From: Aminipila luticellarii
GTDB lineage: Bacteria > Bacillota > Clostridia > Peptostreptococcales > Anaerovoracaceae
Assembly (NCBI RefSeq): GCF_004103735.1
Contig: NZ_CP035281.1
Coordinates: 868,001 to 932,000 of the forward strand
Direction: 5' to 3'
Length of the DNA: 64,000 nt
A program made the position numbers and the translations under genes. The notes under the pieces were generated by a model that had not been told where the DNA came from, searched no databases, and worked only from the letters and a program-made list of their open reading frames with translations. This document shows positions 1 to 8,938 of this stretch, in pieces (within the stretch, counting starts at the first letter, position 1; every line of letters begins with the position of its first letter).

Positions 1-1
1 C

Positions 2-361
2 GGTGTAGCGATGAATCTGCTGATTGCCATAGCTGCTGCCGGAATTTTGAAGCTGTTTTATCAGTTTGCCGCTTCTTTTATTGCGATGTCTTATATGGGC
101 GGTATTGTACAGCAGATTTTGATAAATATTATCCTGATCAATCTCGTCTTGATGATTTTCAATTTGCTGCCGATACCTCCTTTGGATGGGTTCGGTATCA
201 TCACCGAATTGTTCAATTTGAGAAACACAGAATTCTATTATAAAATATATGATAAGGGTTTTCTGATTTTAATGGTGCTTATTATCTTCAATATCACCGA
301 TTTAGTCCTTACGCCGTTAGTGAGCTTATGCTACAGCGGTATCCTAGGCCTATTTTTCTAG
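2..361 (+). CDS. Site-2 protease family (M50) protein, 5'-truncated
   Basis: The reading frame is open to the left edge, so only the C-terminal part of the gene is here. It encodes hydrophobic membrane helices and the motif NLLPIPPLDG, which matches the third conserved motif of M50 intramembrane zinc metalloproteases (NxxPxxxLDG, whose Asp is a metal ligand). The HExxH motif would lie upstream of the window. The preceding in-frame codons read GVAMNLL, typical of the internal GPxxNL-like element, so the ATG at 11 is not the true start. A terminator follows at 404-430. Compact M50 proteins of this type are usually of unknown substrate; rhomboid-like or SpoIVFB-like roles cannot be told apart here. 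Confidence 0.8.
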   Translation, partial: GVAMNLLIAIAAAGILKLFYQFAASFIAMSYMGGIVQQILINIILINLVLMIFNLLPIPPLDGFGIITELFNLRNTEFYYKIYDKGFLILMVLIIFNITDLVLTPLVSLCYSGILGLFF

Positions 362-403
362 GTCATTTTTCGGAACAGCTTTCGAAAAAGCTTTCTTGTA
401 TGG

Positions 404-430
404 AACCTCATCCTCCGGGATGAGGTTTTT
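404..430 (+). terminator. Intrinsic terminator after the M50 gene
   Basis: A 10-bp perfect stem (404-413 with 418-427) with a TCCG tetraloop is followed by further T residues. It separates the M50 gene from the clpB promoter region. Confidence 0.85.
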
Positions 431-458
431 AAATGCTCTTTTGACACAGGATAATTTT

Positions 459-485
459 TTAGCACTCTCGAGGTAAGAGTGCTAA
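459..485 (+). promoter_or_regulatory. CIRCE element (HrcA operator) of clpB
   Basis: The sequence TTAGCACTC-N9-GAGTGCTAA is an exact copy of the CIRCE consensus, the operator bound by the heat-shock repressor HrcA. It lies 79 bp before the clpB start. A TTGACA at 441-446 and a second possible promoter at 494-522 flank it, so HrcA would block initiation or early elongation. clpB under HrcA rather than CtsR is a known variation in Clostridia. Confidence 0.95.
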
Positions 486-493
486 AAATGTTG

Positions 494-522
494 TTTACTT
501 TTTGCAAATAGAGGTATAAGAT
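494..522 (+). promoter_or_regulatory. Possible clpB promoter
   Basis: TTTACT (494-499) and TAAGAT (517-522) are separated by 17 bp just after the CIRCE element. The match to consensus is only moderate; TTGACA at 441-446 upstream of CIRCE is an alternative -35. Confidence 0.4.
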
Positions 523-564
523 AACATTATAAGGAAACAACAACATGTAAGGGAGGGAAGATTA

Positions 565-3156
565 ATGAACTTTGATAAATATACACAAAATGCGCAGAGC
601 GCAATGATGGATTGTCAGAACATAGCGATTCAGGAGGGGCACCAGCAGCTGGACGGAGAACATTTACATTTAGCTTTGATGAAACAGCAGGAAGGTCTTA
701 TTCCCAAACTGATTCAATATATGGGGAGCAATCCGGCGGACATTGTCAGAGACTTGCAGGAAGAGCTGGATAAACTGCCAAAGGTGGCCGGAGGAGATGA
801 CAATATCTATTCCACAAAGCGTTTAAGCAAGATTCTGATGGAGGCCGAGAAGATTGCCGCCAACTTTAAGGATGAGTATGTAAGTGTAGAACACATTTAC
901 TTGTCCTTGCTGGAAGAGAAGATGACTCCTTCCGCAAAAATTTTTAAGAAGTATGGTATTACCAAAGAGAAGTTCTTGCAGAACCTGACCAAGGTACGGG
1001 GCAATCAGAGAGTGACCAGCCAGAATCCGGAGGAAAATTATGAAGCCCTGAGCAAGTATGGAAGAGATCTGGTGGAAATGGCCAGAGACGGAAAGCTGGA
1101 TCCGGTTATCGGAAGGGATGCAGAAATTCGTCATGCGATTCAGATATTATCCAGAAGGACAAAGAATAATCCGGTCTTAATCGGAGAACCGGGTGTCGGT
1201 AAAACGGCAGTCGTGGAAGGTCTTGCCCAGCGAATTCTAAACGGCGATGTGCCGGAAGGGCTGAAAGATAAGACCATTTTTGCCCTGGATATGGGTGCTT
1301 TAATTGCCGGAGCAAAATTTAGGGGCGAATTTGAGGAAAGGCTGAAAGCAGTTCTGAATGAGGTGGAAAAATCAGAAGGACGAATCATCCTATTCATCGA
1401 CGAAATCCATAACATTGTGGGTGCCGGAAGGACCGAAGGCTCGATGGATGCCGGAAATCTGTTAAAGCCAAAGCTTGCAAGAGGGGAACTGCATTGTATC
1501 GGAGCGACGACTTTAGACGAATACAGAAAATATATTGAAAAGGATGCAGCACTGGAAAGGCGTTTCCAGAAGGTGCTGGTGGATCAGCCTACAGTAGAAG
1601 ACACCATTTCTATTTTGAGAGGGTTAAAGGAACGGTTTGAGATTCATCACGGAGTAAGGATAACAGACGGGGCGCTGATCGCCTGTGCCACGCTGTCCGA
1701 CCGATATATCAGCGACCGATTCCTACCGGATAAGGCTATTGACCTGATGGATGAAGCGGCTTCCAAGATTCGAACCGAGATCGACAGTCTCCCTGCGGAG
1801 CTGGATGAGATCTCCAGAAAGATCATGCAGCTTGAAATCGAAAAACAGGCCCTGTCCAAGGAAACGGACAAGGCTTCCAAACAGAGACTGGAAAATCTGG
1901 AAAAGGAACTGTCGGAATTAAAGGCTGAAAATGCTTCCATGAGGGCGCAGTGGGAAAACGAAAAGAAATCCATCACTGATGTAAAGGCGGTAAAACAGCA
2001 GGTAGAGGAGGTAAAGCATCAGATAGAAGATGCGGAGAGAAAGTATGATTTAGAGCTGTTGGCAAAGCTGAAATACGGTACGCTGCCTGAATTGGAGAAA
2101 AAGCTTCAGGAAGCTGAACATGCCCAGAAAGAAAAAGTAGAAAGAAAGCTGTTAAAGGAAGAGGTGACCGAAGAAGAAATTGCGGAGGTGGTGGCCGGAT
2201 GGACCGGAATACCGGTAAGCCGTCTGGTGGAATCCGAACGGGAAAAGCTTCTAAAGCTGCCTGAAATCCTTCACAAGAGGGTCATCGGTCAGGAAGAAGC
2301 AGTGACGGTGGTGTCCGAGGCTGTTTTAAGAGCCAGAGCAGGCTTGAAAGCAGTGAACAGACCAATCGGATCCTTCATTTTCTTAGGACCTACCGGCGTA
2401 GGTAAAACAGAACTGGCTAAAACACTTTCAGAAGCTCTGTTCGACACAGAAAAAAATATGATTCGAATCGATATGTCCGAATATATGGAAAAACATTCGG
2501 TAAGCCGTCTGGTAGGAGCTCCTCCGGGATATGTGGGATACGATGAAGGCGGTCAGCTGACAGAAGCGGTCAGAAGACGACCTTATAGTGTGATCCTCTT
2601 TGATGAAATAGAAAAGGCACATCCGGATGTATTCAACATTTTATTGCAGCTTTTAGATGATGGGCGTCTGACCGATAATCAGGGGAGAACGGTAGACTTT
2701 AAAAATACCATTGTCATCATGACTTCAAACATTGGCAGTCCATACCTGATCGACAACATCAATCAGGATGGAACCATTGATCAGAAGGTAAAGGATCAGG
2801 TTTCAGAGGAAATGAAAAAATACTTTAAGCCGGAATTCCTGAACCGAATCGATGATATTGTGGTATTCTCGCCGTTGACGGAAAATCAGATCATCCGAAT
2901 TATCGATATTTCTCTGGTGTCCTTAAGAGAACGGCTGGCAGATAAAAATATATCCATTGAACTGACGGACAGTGCGAAGAAGCTCATTGCAGATGAAAGC
3001 TATACGCCTGCTTACGGGGCAAGACCGGTCAAGAGATATTTACAAAAATATGTGGAAACTGAAATAGCCGCGATGATCATCAAAGGAGAGGTCATGGACG
3101 GAAGCAGGATATTATTGGATGCCGGCGGGGAAAAACTGACTTTTAAAGTTCAGTAA
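565..3156 (+). CDS. clpB: ATP-dependent disaggregase chaperone ClpB
   Basis: This 863-residue protein is the Hsp100 disaggregase that threads aggregated proteins through a hexameric ring, working with DnaK. Visible domains in order are the Clp N-terminal repeat domain (about 1-145), AAA-1 with Walker A GEPGVGKT (near residue 210), the coiled-coil middle domain rich in Glu/Lys/Gln (about 400-525) that distinguishes ClpB from ClpA/ClpC, AAA-2 with Walker A GPTGVGKT (near 610), and the C-terminal D2-small domain. The length is normal for the family. The ATG has a good ribosome site (GGGAGGG). A CIRCE operator upstream places it in the HrcA regulon. It is monocistronic: pflB downstream has its own promoter and riboswitch. 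Confidence 0.97.
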   Translation: MNFDKYTQNAQSAMMDCQNIAIQEGHQQLDGEHLHLALMKQQEGLIPKLIQYMGSNPADIVRDLQEELDKLPKVAGGDDNIYSTKRLSKILMEAEKIAANFKDEYVSVEHIYLSLLEEKMTPSAKIFKKYGITKEKFLQNLTKVRGNQRVTSQNPEENYEALSKYGRDLVEMARDGKLDPVIGRDAEIRHAIQILSRRTKNNPVLIGEPGVGKTAVVEGLAQRILNGDVPEGLKDKTIFALDMGALIAGAKFRGEFEERLKAVLNEVEKSEGRIILFIDEIHNIVGAGRTEGSMDAGNLLKPKLARGELHCIGATTLDEYRKYIEKDAALERRFQKVLVDQPTVEDTISILRGLKERFEIHHGVRITDGALIACATLSDRYISDRFLPDKAIDLMDEAASKIRTEIDSLPAELDEISRKIMQLEIEKQALSKETDKASKQRLENLEKELSELKAENASMRAQWENEKKSITDVKAVKQQVEEVKHQIEDAERKYDLELLAKLKYGTLPELEKKLQEAEHAQKEKVERKLLKEEVTEEEIAEVVAGWTGIPVSRLVESEREKLLKLPEILHKRVIGQEEAVTVVSEAVLRARAGLKAVNRPIGSFIFLGPTGVGKTELAKTLSEALFDTEKNMIRIDMSEYMEKHSVSRLVGAPPGYVGYDEGGQLTEAVRRRPYSVILFDEIEKAHPDVFNILLQLLDDGRLTDNQGRTVDFKNTIVIMTSNIGSPYLIDNINQDGTIDQKVKDQVSEEMKKYFKPEFLNRIDDIVVFSPLTENQIIRIIDISLVSLRERLADKNISIELTDSAKKLIADESYTPAYGARPVKRYLQKYVETEIAAMIIKGEVMDGSRILLDAGGEKLTFKVQ

Positions 3157-3164
3157 TAATATAA

Positions 3165-3193
3165 TTGACAAGGGTTTGGGAATATGTTATAAA
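3165..3193 (+). promoter_or_regulatory. Sigma-A promoter of the pflB leader
   Basis: TTGACA (3165-3170) and TATAAA (3188-3193) are exactly 17 bp apart. Transcription would start about 20 bp before the ZTP riboswitch. Confidence 0.8.
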
Positions 3194-3212
3194 TTTCATA
3201 TAAGCTGTTTTT

Positions 3213-3282
3213 GCGACTGACGGAAATAGGTGGGCTGAACCACCGGGAAACAAAAACAGATCTCATGCCGACCGTCTGGGCA
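3213..3282 (+). promoter_or_regulatory. ZTP (pfl) riboswitch
   Basis: The leader has the conserved elements of the pfl motif: GCGACTGACGG at the 5' side, a G-rich hairpin (GGTGG...CCACC), and the hallmark 3' segment GCCGACCGTCTGGGCA at 3267-3282. ZTP riboswitches sense ZMP/ZTP, which rise when 10-formyl-tetrahydrofolate is short. The 3' conserved segment overlaps the 5' arm of the terminator at 3278-3311, so ligand binding would prevent termination (an ON switch). The motif was first named for its association with pfl genes, which fits: formate from pyruvate formate-lyase feeds formyl-THF and purine synthesis. Confidence 0.92.
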
Positions 3283-3311
3283 GTACCATGTTTGTGGTGC
3301 TGCCCTTTTTT
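3278..3311 (+). terminator. Riboswitch-controlled terminator before pflB
   Basis: An 11-bp stem (3278-3288 with 3295-3305, one G-T pair) is followed by six T residues. Its 5' arm is shared with the last conserved part of the ZTP riboswitch, making the two structures mutually exclusive. Confidence 0.88.
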
Positions 3312-3400
3312 GTACATTTGTACGAGCAGGGAATTCTATTTCCTGTCTGAGGCAGCTCCCCGCCAGATGGTATGAGGAATGTTGAAAAGGAGTTGGCGAT

Positions 3401-5638
3401 ATGAAAGAAATGAACGAGTGGAAGAATTTCACAGAAGGAAGCTGGACGCAGGAGATTAACGTAAGGGATTTTATTCAGAAGAATTACAGCCCTTATGATG
3501 GAAATGAAGAGTTTTTAGAAGGACCTACTTCCCGCACGGTGCGCATGAGACAGCGGTTTGAGGAATTGCTCCGGGCAGAACAACAGCAGGGCGGCGTGTA
3601 CGCTATTGATACGGAAACCGTCATCACGCCCACCGCTTTTAAGGCTGGATATCTATGCAAGGAAGAAGAGATCATAGCAGGCTTTCAGACAGACGAACCG
3701 CTGAAACGTGCCTGCAATCCGTTCGGCGGGATGCGTATGGTACACAATGCCTGCGAAGAGTATGGACAAAAGGTTTCCAAAGGGATAGAGCAACAGTTCT
3801 GCCAGCATAAGACTCATAACGATGCTGTGTTTGACGCGTACACCGCAGATATTCTTGCCGCAAGAAAGGCAGGAATTATTACCGGACTTCCCGATGCCTA
3901 TGGACGGGGACGTATTATCGGAGATTACAGAAGAGTCGCTTTATACGGGATTGATTTTTTGATCGAAGGAAAAAAATCAGATAAGCACGAGCTGGGGAAG
4001 AGTGCCTTATCGGAAGAAAAGATTCGTTTGTTAGAGGAACTGGCAGATCAGATCAAGGCATTGCAGGATATGAAAGAGATGGCAGAGGAATACGGATATG
4101 ACATTTCCCGTCCGGCTGAAACCGCTAAGGAAGCCGTACAGTGGTTGTATTTTGGCTATCTTGCCGCCATTAAGGAGCAGAATGGCGCCGCTATGAGCTT
4201 GGGCAGAGTTTCCACTTTTCTGGATATTTATTTTGAACGGGATCTGGCGGCAGGGCGGCTTTCAGAAGCGGAAGCGCAGGAAATCATGGATGATTTTGTG
4301 CTCAAATTAAGAGCTGCAAGACATTTGCGCACACCGGAGTACAACGAATTGTTCGGCGGAGATCCCATGTGGATTACGGAGGCTGTGGGCGGAATAGGCG
4401 AAGACGGCCGGCATATGGTGACGAAAACCTGTTACCGCATGTTGCATACTCTGTACAATCTGAAACCGAGTGCAGAACCCAACCTAACCGTGCTGTGGTC
4501 CAAAGACCTGCCGAAGAACTGGAAAAATTACGTGGCCCGTGTATCCATAGAAACCGATGCACTGCAATATGAGAATGATGACATCATGCGGCCGGTCTAT
4601 GGAGACGATTATGCCATCGCCTGCTGTGTGTCAGCCATGAGAGTGGGAAAGGATATGCAGTTCTTCGGAGCCCGGGCAAATCTGGCAAAACTGATGCTGT
4701 ACGCAGTAAACGGCGGAGCCGATGAATTGAAAAAAATACAGGTCGCGCCAAAGATGCCGGTATGGGAAGAAGAATATCTGGAATATGAGCCCTTAATGGA
4801 AAGAATGGACTTTTACAGGAACTGGCTGGCAAAGACCTATGTGGATGCGCTGAATATTATTCATAGGATGCATGACCGATATGCCTATGAAAAGAGTCAG
4901 ATGGCGCTGCACGACAGTGAAGTCCGTCGCCTGATGGCTTTTGGCATAGCCGGTATGAGCTGTCTGGCCGATTCCCTGTCCGCCGTAAAATATGCCAAGG
5001 TAAAGTGCGTGCGAGATCCGGAGAGCGGTTTGGTCACGGATTTCATGGTGGAGGGGGATTTCCCCATGTTCGGCAACGATGACGACCGGGTGGATGAGAT
5101 CGCTTATGAACAAGTGGAAAAATTCTATCAGGCTCTTCGGGAATACCCTCTGTACAGAGACGCGGTGCACACCTTATCCATTTTGACCATTACCTCAAAC
5201 GTGATGTACGGAAAGAAGACCGGCAACACGCCGGACGGACGGCGTACGGGCGAACCGCTTGCACCGGGGGCAAATCCCATGAGCGGCCGGGAAAAGAACG
5301 GTGCACTGGCAAGCTTGAACTCCGTTGCAAAGCTGTCCTATGACGTATGCCGGGACGGCATTTCAAATACCTTCACCATCGTGCCGGACGCCCTGGGAAA
5401 AACCATGGATCAGCGAATAAGCAATCTGCTGGGGCTGATGACCGGTTATTTTTCTCAGGGAGCGCATCATTTGAATGTAAACGTACTGAATCGGCAGATT
5501 CTCATGGATGCCTATGAACATCCGGAACTGTATCCGAATCTGACCATACGGGTATCCGGATATGCGGTGAATTTCTATAAGTTATCTAAGGAACAGCAGC
5601 GGGAGGTCATTGCGAGAACCTTCCACAGCGCCGTATAA
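3401..5638 (+). CDS. pflB: Formate C-acetyltransferase (pyruvate formate-lyase)
   Basis: This 745-residue glycyl-radical enzyme converts pyruvate and CoA to acetyl-CoA and formate. The catalytic cysteine pair is visible in [12 protein letters not shown] and the glycyl-radical loop in RVSGYAV about 20 residues from the C-terminus. The length matches PflB. The start ATG is preceded by AAAAGGAG. The gene is the only coding sequence behind the ZTP riboswitch and ends in a strong terminator at 5654-5698. No pflA (activating enzyme) is adjacent, so activation must come from a gene elsewhere. The riboswitch suggests an anabolic role in supplying formate for one-carbon and purine synthesis, beyond mixed-acid fermentation. 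Confidence 0.96.
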   Translation: MKEMNEWKNFTEGSWTQEINVRDFIQKNYSPYDGNEEFLEGPTSRTVRMRQRFEELLRAEQQQGGVYAIDTETVITPTAFKAGYLCKEEEIIAGFQTDEPLKRACNPFGGMRMVHNACEEYGQKVSKGIEQQFCQHKTHNDAVFDAYTADILAARKAGIITGLPDAYGRGRIIGDYRRVALYGIDFLIEGKKSDKHELGKSALSEEKIRLLEELADQIKALQDMKEMAEEYGYDISRPAETAKEAVQWLYFGYLAAIKEQNGAAMSLGRVSTFLDIYFERDLAAGRLSEAEAQEIMDDFVLKLRAARHLRTPEYNELFGGDPMWITEAVGGIGEDGRHMVTKTCYRMLHTLYNLKPSAEPNLTVLWSKDLPKNWKNYVARVSIETDALQYENDDIMRPVYGDDYAIACCVSAMRVGKDMQFFGARANLAKLMLYAVNGGADELKKIQVAPKMPVWEEEYLEYEPLMERMDFYRNWLAKTYVDALNIIHRMHDRYAYEKSQMALHDSEVRRLMAFGIAGMSCLADSLSAVKYAKVKCVRDPESGLVTDFMVEGDFPMFGNDDDRVDEIAYEQVEKFYQALREYPLYRDAVHTLSILTITSNVMYGKKTGNTPDGRRTGEPLAPGANPMSGREKNGALASLNSVAKLSYDVCRDGISNTFTIVPDALGKTMDQRISNLLGLMTGYFSQGAHHLNVNVLNRQILMDAYEHPELYPNLTIRVSGYAVNFYKLSKEQQREVIARTFHSAV

Positions 5639-5653
5639 AAGAAAAAACCGTTT

Positions 5654-5698
5654 GAAATCTCATCTGCAAAAGAAAGCGGATGAGATTTCTTTTTATTT
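5654..5698 (+). terminator. Intrinsic terminator after pflB
   Basis: An 11-bp perfect stem (5654-5664 with 5679-5689) encloses a 14-nt loop and is followed by a T-rich tract. Confidence 0.85.
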
Positions 5699-5725
5699 AA
5701 CAGGAAATATCGTTTCCCGTTAAAT
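5695..5725. repeat. Inverted repeat next to the pflB terminator
   Basis: Two 13-bp arms (5695-5707 and 5713-5725, one mismatch) flank a 5-nt spacer. There is no T tract on the + side, so this is not a second + strand terminator. It could be an operator or part of the unexplained segment that follows. Confidence 0.55.
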
Positions 5726-5728
5726 AAA

Positions 5729-5842
5729 AAATAGGGAGGGCAGAGGGGGCAACCCTCGCCGATAAAGGAGGGTGCTCAGGCTGCTTGCAGCCGCCGAAGG
5801 GAACCATAGGGCCCCTAGCGGGAGTGGCGAAGCCGCTTTTTT
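5729..5842 (+). other. GC-rich segment ending in a terminator-like hairpin; possible small RNA
   Basis: This intergenic block is clearly more G+C-rich than its AT-rich surroundings, contains several short self-complementary stretches (for example AGGGCCCCT), and ends with a 6-bp GC-rich stem (5823-5828 with 5832-5837, GAA loop) followed by a T run. No convincing reading frame occupies it. It could be an unrecognised structured RNA or the relic of an inserted element. I do not recognise a known RNA family. Confidence 0.3.
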
Positions 5843-5864
5843 GTGCAGAATCTGAAAAGAACTA

Positions 5865-5893
5865 TTGAAATCTAAAATAGTTCGCTGTATAAT
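5865..5893 (+). promoter_or_regulatory. Sigma-A promoter of the metal transporter operon
   Basis: TTGAAA (5865-5870) and TATAAT (5888-5893) have 17-bp spacing. It lies 109 bp before the GTG start of the binding-protein gene. Confidence 0.8.
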
Positions 5894-5912
5894 GATATGA
5901 TGTTCATGCAAA

Positions 5913-5927
5913 TGCAAATCGTTTGCA
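5913..5927. promoter_or_regulatory. Candidate Fur/Zur-type operator
   Basis: A perfect 15-bp palindrome, TGCAAA-TCG-TTTGCA, lies about 20 bp after the -10 box, where a bound repressor would block transcription. The operon itself encodes a Fur-family regulator, so autoregulation is likely. Farther down, 5939-5974 can fold into an imperfect hairpin in the 5' untranslated region. Confidence 0.55.
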
Positions 5928-6001
5928 AGATTAAAACTCCGCTGTGTCAGAAAGCAATGGACACAAAGCAGCGGTGTGAGTAGGAAGGAAATGGAATAAA
6001 A

Positions 6002-6892
6002 GTGAGAAAAAGTACGATATTCATATCATGTTTTATAGTTATTATGAGTCTGACCTTACTGGCCGGCTGCACCGCACCTAAAGAAAAGGCGGCGGATCAG
6101 AACGACGCAGAAGCGAGAGATACCAAGCCCATCGTAGCAGTAACCATTGTTCCGGAAAAAACCTTTGTGGAGGCGGTCTGCGGAGATCTGGCAGAGGTCA
6201 TTACCATGGTTCCGCCGGGAAGCAGTCCGGAAAACTATGAGCCTGTTCCTCAGGCCATGGAAAAGTTTTCAAAGGCCAGCGTTTATTTTGCCATAGGCGT
6301 CCCTACCGAGCAGGCCAATATATTGCCCCATGCGGGGCATGTCAAAGTCATTCATCTGGAAGACAGGGTTTCGGCAGCTTATCCGGACAGAACCTTTGAA
6401 TCCGGAGACAGAGATCCGCATATCTGGCTTTCGCCCAAGAGAGTGGAGGTTATGGTAGCGGCCATTGCAGAGGAAATGGGTCAGCTGGATCCGGCTAATA
6501 AGGAGACGTATGAAGCCAATGGAGAGCAGTATATTCAGAAGCTGGATAAGCTGGATAAAGAGATAGGAGCCTCTCTGGAAGGGGTGCAGAACAGAAAATT
6601 TATTGTGTATCATCCTGCCTTTGGCTACATTGCCGAGGATTATGGCCTGCAAATGTATGCCTTGGAAGAAGAAGGAAAAGAATCTACCATACAGCATTTG
6701 CAGGAGATGATCGATCTGGCAAAACGGGAGCATATAAAGGTCATTTTTTATCAGGAAGAGATAGACAGCAGCCAGTCGCAGGCATTTGCGGAGGAAATCG
6801 GCGGAAAGACCATGAAACTGGAGCCTTTGTCCGCAGACTATATTGAAAATCTTAAAAAAATGGCGAAAACAATGGCGGAGGTAATGCAGTGA
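6002..6892 (+). CDS. znuA: Metal ABC transporter substrate-binding lipoprotein (ZnuA/TroA family)
   Basis: This 296-residue lipoprotein binds a divalent metal outside the membrane for the ABC importer encoded by the next two genes. The signal peptide ends in a lipobox LLAGC with the lipidated Cys at 23. Cluster A-1 features include DPHIWLSP (His140) and YHPAFGY (His204), and acidic residues near 252-255 as the last ligand. The first ligand position, usually His in SPHxYEP, is Glu77 (SPENYEP). The His-rich loop of many ZnuA proteins is absent. The start is GTG, because the nearby upstream ATG runs into a stop after two codons. It overlaps the ATPase gene by 4 bp. Zinc is the best guess; manganese or iron is possible. 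Confidence 0.87.
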   Translation: MRKSTIFISCFIVIMSLTLLAGCTAPKEKAADQNDAEARDTKPIVAVTIVPEKTFVEAVCGDLAEVITMVPPGSSPENYEPVPQAMEKFSKASVYFAIGVPTEQANILPHAGHVKVIHLEDRVSAAYPDRTFESGDRDPHIWLSPKRVEVMVAAIAEEMGQLDPANKETYEANGEQYIQKLDKLDKEIGASLEGVQNRKFIVYHPAFGYIAEDYGLQMYALEEEGKESTIQHLQEMIDLAKREHIKVIFYQEEIDSSQSQAFAEEIGGKTMKLEPLSADYIENLKKMAKTMAEVMQ

Positions 6893-7620
6893 AACAAACA
6901 GCTGTCCACATAGAAGACGTATCGGTATATTACGATCAGAACCTTGCTGTTTCAAGGGTGTCTCTGGATATTGAAGAGGGGGACTATTTGGGAATCATAG
7001 GCCCTAACGGAGGAGGCAAGACTACTTTGCTAAAGGCCATTTTGGGTCTGATACCGGTAAACAGCGGAAAAATCGAAATTTATGGTAAAAGAATAAACAA
7101 AGGAAGGAAGATAATGGGATATGTCCCTCAGATGTCTGCCGTAGACAAGCGTTTCCCCATATCTGTCATGGAGGTCGTCCTGACGGGAAGATTGAAGCAG
7201 GGAATCTCTCCCTTCTTTTCATTTCGGGCAGAGGACAGAAAAAAAGCGTATGAAGCTTTGGAGAAGGTTGGTATACAGCACCTGGCAGACAGGCAGATTT
7301 CCGCTCTTTCGGGCGGAGAATTTCAGCGGATGCTTATAGCAAGAGCCTTGGCAGTGGAACCCAGGCTTCTGATTTTGGACGAGCCCACCGCCAGCGTGGA
7401 TGTAAGCTCAAGAGCGCAGATATACAACCTTCTTGATGAGTTAAATAAGGATATGACCATTATTCTGGTAAGCCATGATCTGCTGGCGGTATCTTCCAGA
7501 GTAAGCAAGCTGGCTTGCCTGAATGAAGGCTTGATCTACTGGGGGAATCCGGAGCTCAGCGAGGAAATTCTCACAAGGCTTTACGGATGCCCGGTGGAAA
7601 TGGGAGGTGCGATACATTGA
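6889..7620 (+). CDS. znuC: Metal ABC transporter ATP-binding protein
   Basis: This 243-residue ABC ATPase powers the metal importer. Walker A is GPNGGGKTT (residues about 42-50), the signature is LSGGEFQR, and Walker B is LLILDEPT. The GTG start overlaps the stop of the binding-protein gene (GTGA), indicating translational coupling. The gene order binding protein, ATPase, permease, Fur-type regulator is the usual one for zinc or manganese transporters. Confidence 0.9.
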   Translation: MKQTAVHIEDVSVYYDQNLAVSRVSLDIEEGDYLGIIGPNGGGKTTLLKAILGLIPVNSGKIEIYGKRINKGRKIMGYVPQMSAVDKRFPISVMEVVLTGRLKQGISPFFSFRAEDRKKAYEALEKVGIQHLADRQISALSGGEFQRMLIARALAVEPRLLILDEPTASVDVSSRAQIYNLLDELNKDMTIILVSHDLLAVSSRVSKLACLNEGLIYWGNPELSEEILTRLYGCPVEMGGAIH

Positions 7621-8453
7621 TTCATGCCATTGCAGAATATGAGTTTTTACAAAATGCCATATGTGCCGGTATTCTTTCCAGCATTGTCTGCGGCATTATG
7701 GGCGTCATTATCGTGGAAAAAAAGCTGGTGATGATGAGCGGAGGAATCGCCCATACGTCTTATGGAGGGGTAGGCCTTGGATATCTTGCAGGCTTTGAAC
7801 CAATCCTGGGGGCGTTTGCTTTCGCGGTGGGAGCGGCTTTGAGCCTCGGCTGGATCAAACGAAAGGGAGGAGCCCGTTCAGATGTGATTATCGCCATGCT
7901 CTGGTCCCTTGGAATGGCACTTGGCATCCTGTTCATTTCATTAATGAAGGGGTATCCGCCGGATTTGACTTCCTATCTTTTTGGTAATATTTTGTCGGTG
8001 ACCAAATCCGACCTGTATTTGATGTTCGGGCTGACGGTGATCGTTGTATTTATTGTCATTGCATTGTTCAACGACTGGAAGGCGTACCTGTTCGATGAGG
8101 AATTTGCTTCCATTATTGGTATAAGAACTGCCTTGCTGGAATATTTGCTTCTGGTTCTGGCAGCTATGACCATAGTGGTGCTCATACGCGTGGTAGGTAT
8201 TATTTTGGTCCTGTCTCTGCTGACAGCACCGGCGGCAGTTTCAGAGAATTTTTCCGATCGATTAAAGAATCGGATGATCTATGCCACTATTTTTGGAAAT
8301 ATTTTCTGCTTTGCAGGGCTGTGGATTTCTTACGCAACAAATATGGCATCCGGTGCTTCTATAGTAATTTTATCGGTTCTGTGTTATCTTTTATGTTATG
8401 GGATACGTTTTATGAAGAAGAAGATACAAGCAGGCCGATTGGAAAAAGCATAG
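7617..8453 (+). CDS. znuB: Metal ABC transporter permease (ZnuB/MntB family)
   Basis: This ABC-3 family integral membrane protein forms the channel of the metal importer, with about eight hydrophobic helices and the ABC-3 hallmarks GGIAHTSYGGVGLG near the N-terminus and VVGIILVLSLLTAPAA toward the C-terminus. I prefer the TTG at 7617, which overlaps the upstream stop as TTGA and has GGGAGG nine bases before it; an in-frame ATG at 7587 would add ten residues but has no ribosome site. The product is then 278 residues, normal for the family. Confidence 0.88.
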   Translation: MIHAIAEYEFLQNAICAGILSSIVCGIMGVIIVEKKLVMMSGGIAHTSYGGVGLGYLAGFEPILGAFAFAVGAALSLGWIKRKGGARSDVIIAMLWSLGMALGILFISLMKGYPPDLTSYLFGNILSVTKSDLYLMFGLTVIVVFIVIALFNDWKAYLFDEEFASIIGIRTALLEYLLLVLAAMTIVVLIRVVGIILVLSLLTAPAAVSENFSDRLKNRMIYATIFGNIFCFAGLWISYATNMASGASIVILSVLCYLLCYGIRFMKKKIQAGRLEKA

Positions 8454-8485
8454 GCTATAGAGTAAAAGGCGGTGAGAAAAGACAA

Positions 8486-8917
8486 ATGGAAAAGAATGAG
8501 AAATATGAAGAGCTATTAAAGGAAAGCGGACTAAAAAATACAAAGCACCGGAAAACGATCTTAGAGTTTCTGAGAAGCGTCAATCAGCCGGTCAGTGCGG
8601 AACAGATTTACTGTGAATTGAAAGAAAAAAGTATTTCCATTAATTTGTCCACCGTGTATAGAACCCTTGAGACCTTAAGTGAGAAAGAATTGATTTTGAA
8701 GCACATTGTTGCCAATGAAAGCAAGGCTCTGTTTGAATATAATAACAGAGTGCATAAGCATTATCTGGTATGTGCGGGCTGTAAAAAAATCATGGCAATA
8801 GAGGGCTGCCCTCTGCACGAATATGAGAAATTACTGGAAGAGAAAACCGGTTTTATCATAACAGGTCACAAGCTGGATATTTACGGACTTTGCCCGGAAT
8901 GCCAGAAAAAAGCCTGA
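8486..8917 (+). CDS. Fur-family metalloregulator (likely Zur)
   Basis: This 143-residue winged-helix repressor has the family layout: an N-terminal DNA-binding domain (NLSTVYRTLETL is the recognition helix region), a metal-binding HKHYLVC segment, and two structural zinc pairs, CAGC and CPEC. Being last in a zinc-type ABC operon points to Zur, though Fur or PerR cannot be excluded by sequence alone. The ATG at 8486 is chosen because it follows a purine-rich site and gives a normal length; an upstream in-frame start at 8321 would lie inside the permease gene. The palindrome at 5913-5927 is the likely target. Confidence 0.88.
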   Translation: MEKNEKYEELLKESGLKNTKHRKTILEFLRSVNQPVSAEQIYCELKEKSISINLSTVYRTLETLSEKELILKHIVANESKALFEYNNRVHKHYLVCAGCKKIMAIEGCPLHEYEKLLEEKTGFIITGHKLDIYGLCPECQKKA

Positions 8918-8938
8918 TGAAAAGTGGAGGACAGAGAA

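Noticed and set aside
1140-1976. Long open frames on the minus strand inside clpB and similar antisense frames elsewhere
   Set aside because: They lack ribosome sites and protein-like composition and are mirror images of strongly conserved genes.
5720-5917. Minus-strand protein of about 65 residues
   Set aside because: The frame runs through a GC-rich structured intergenic block and the metal operon promoter, and its composition does not look protein-like.
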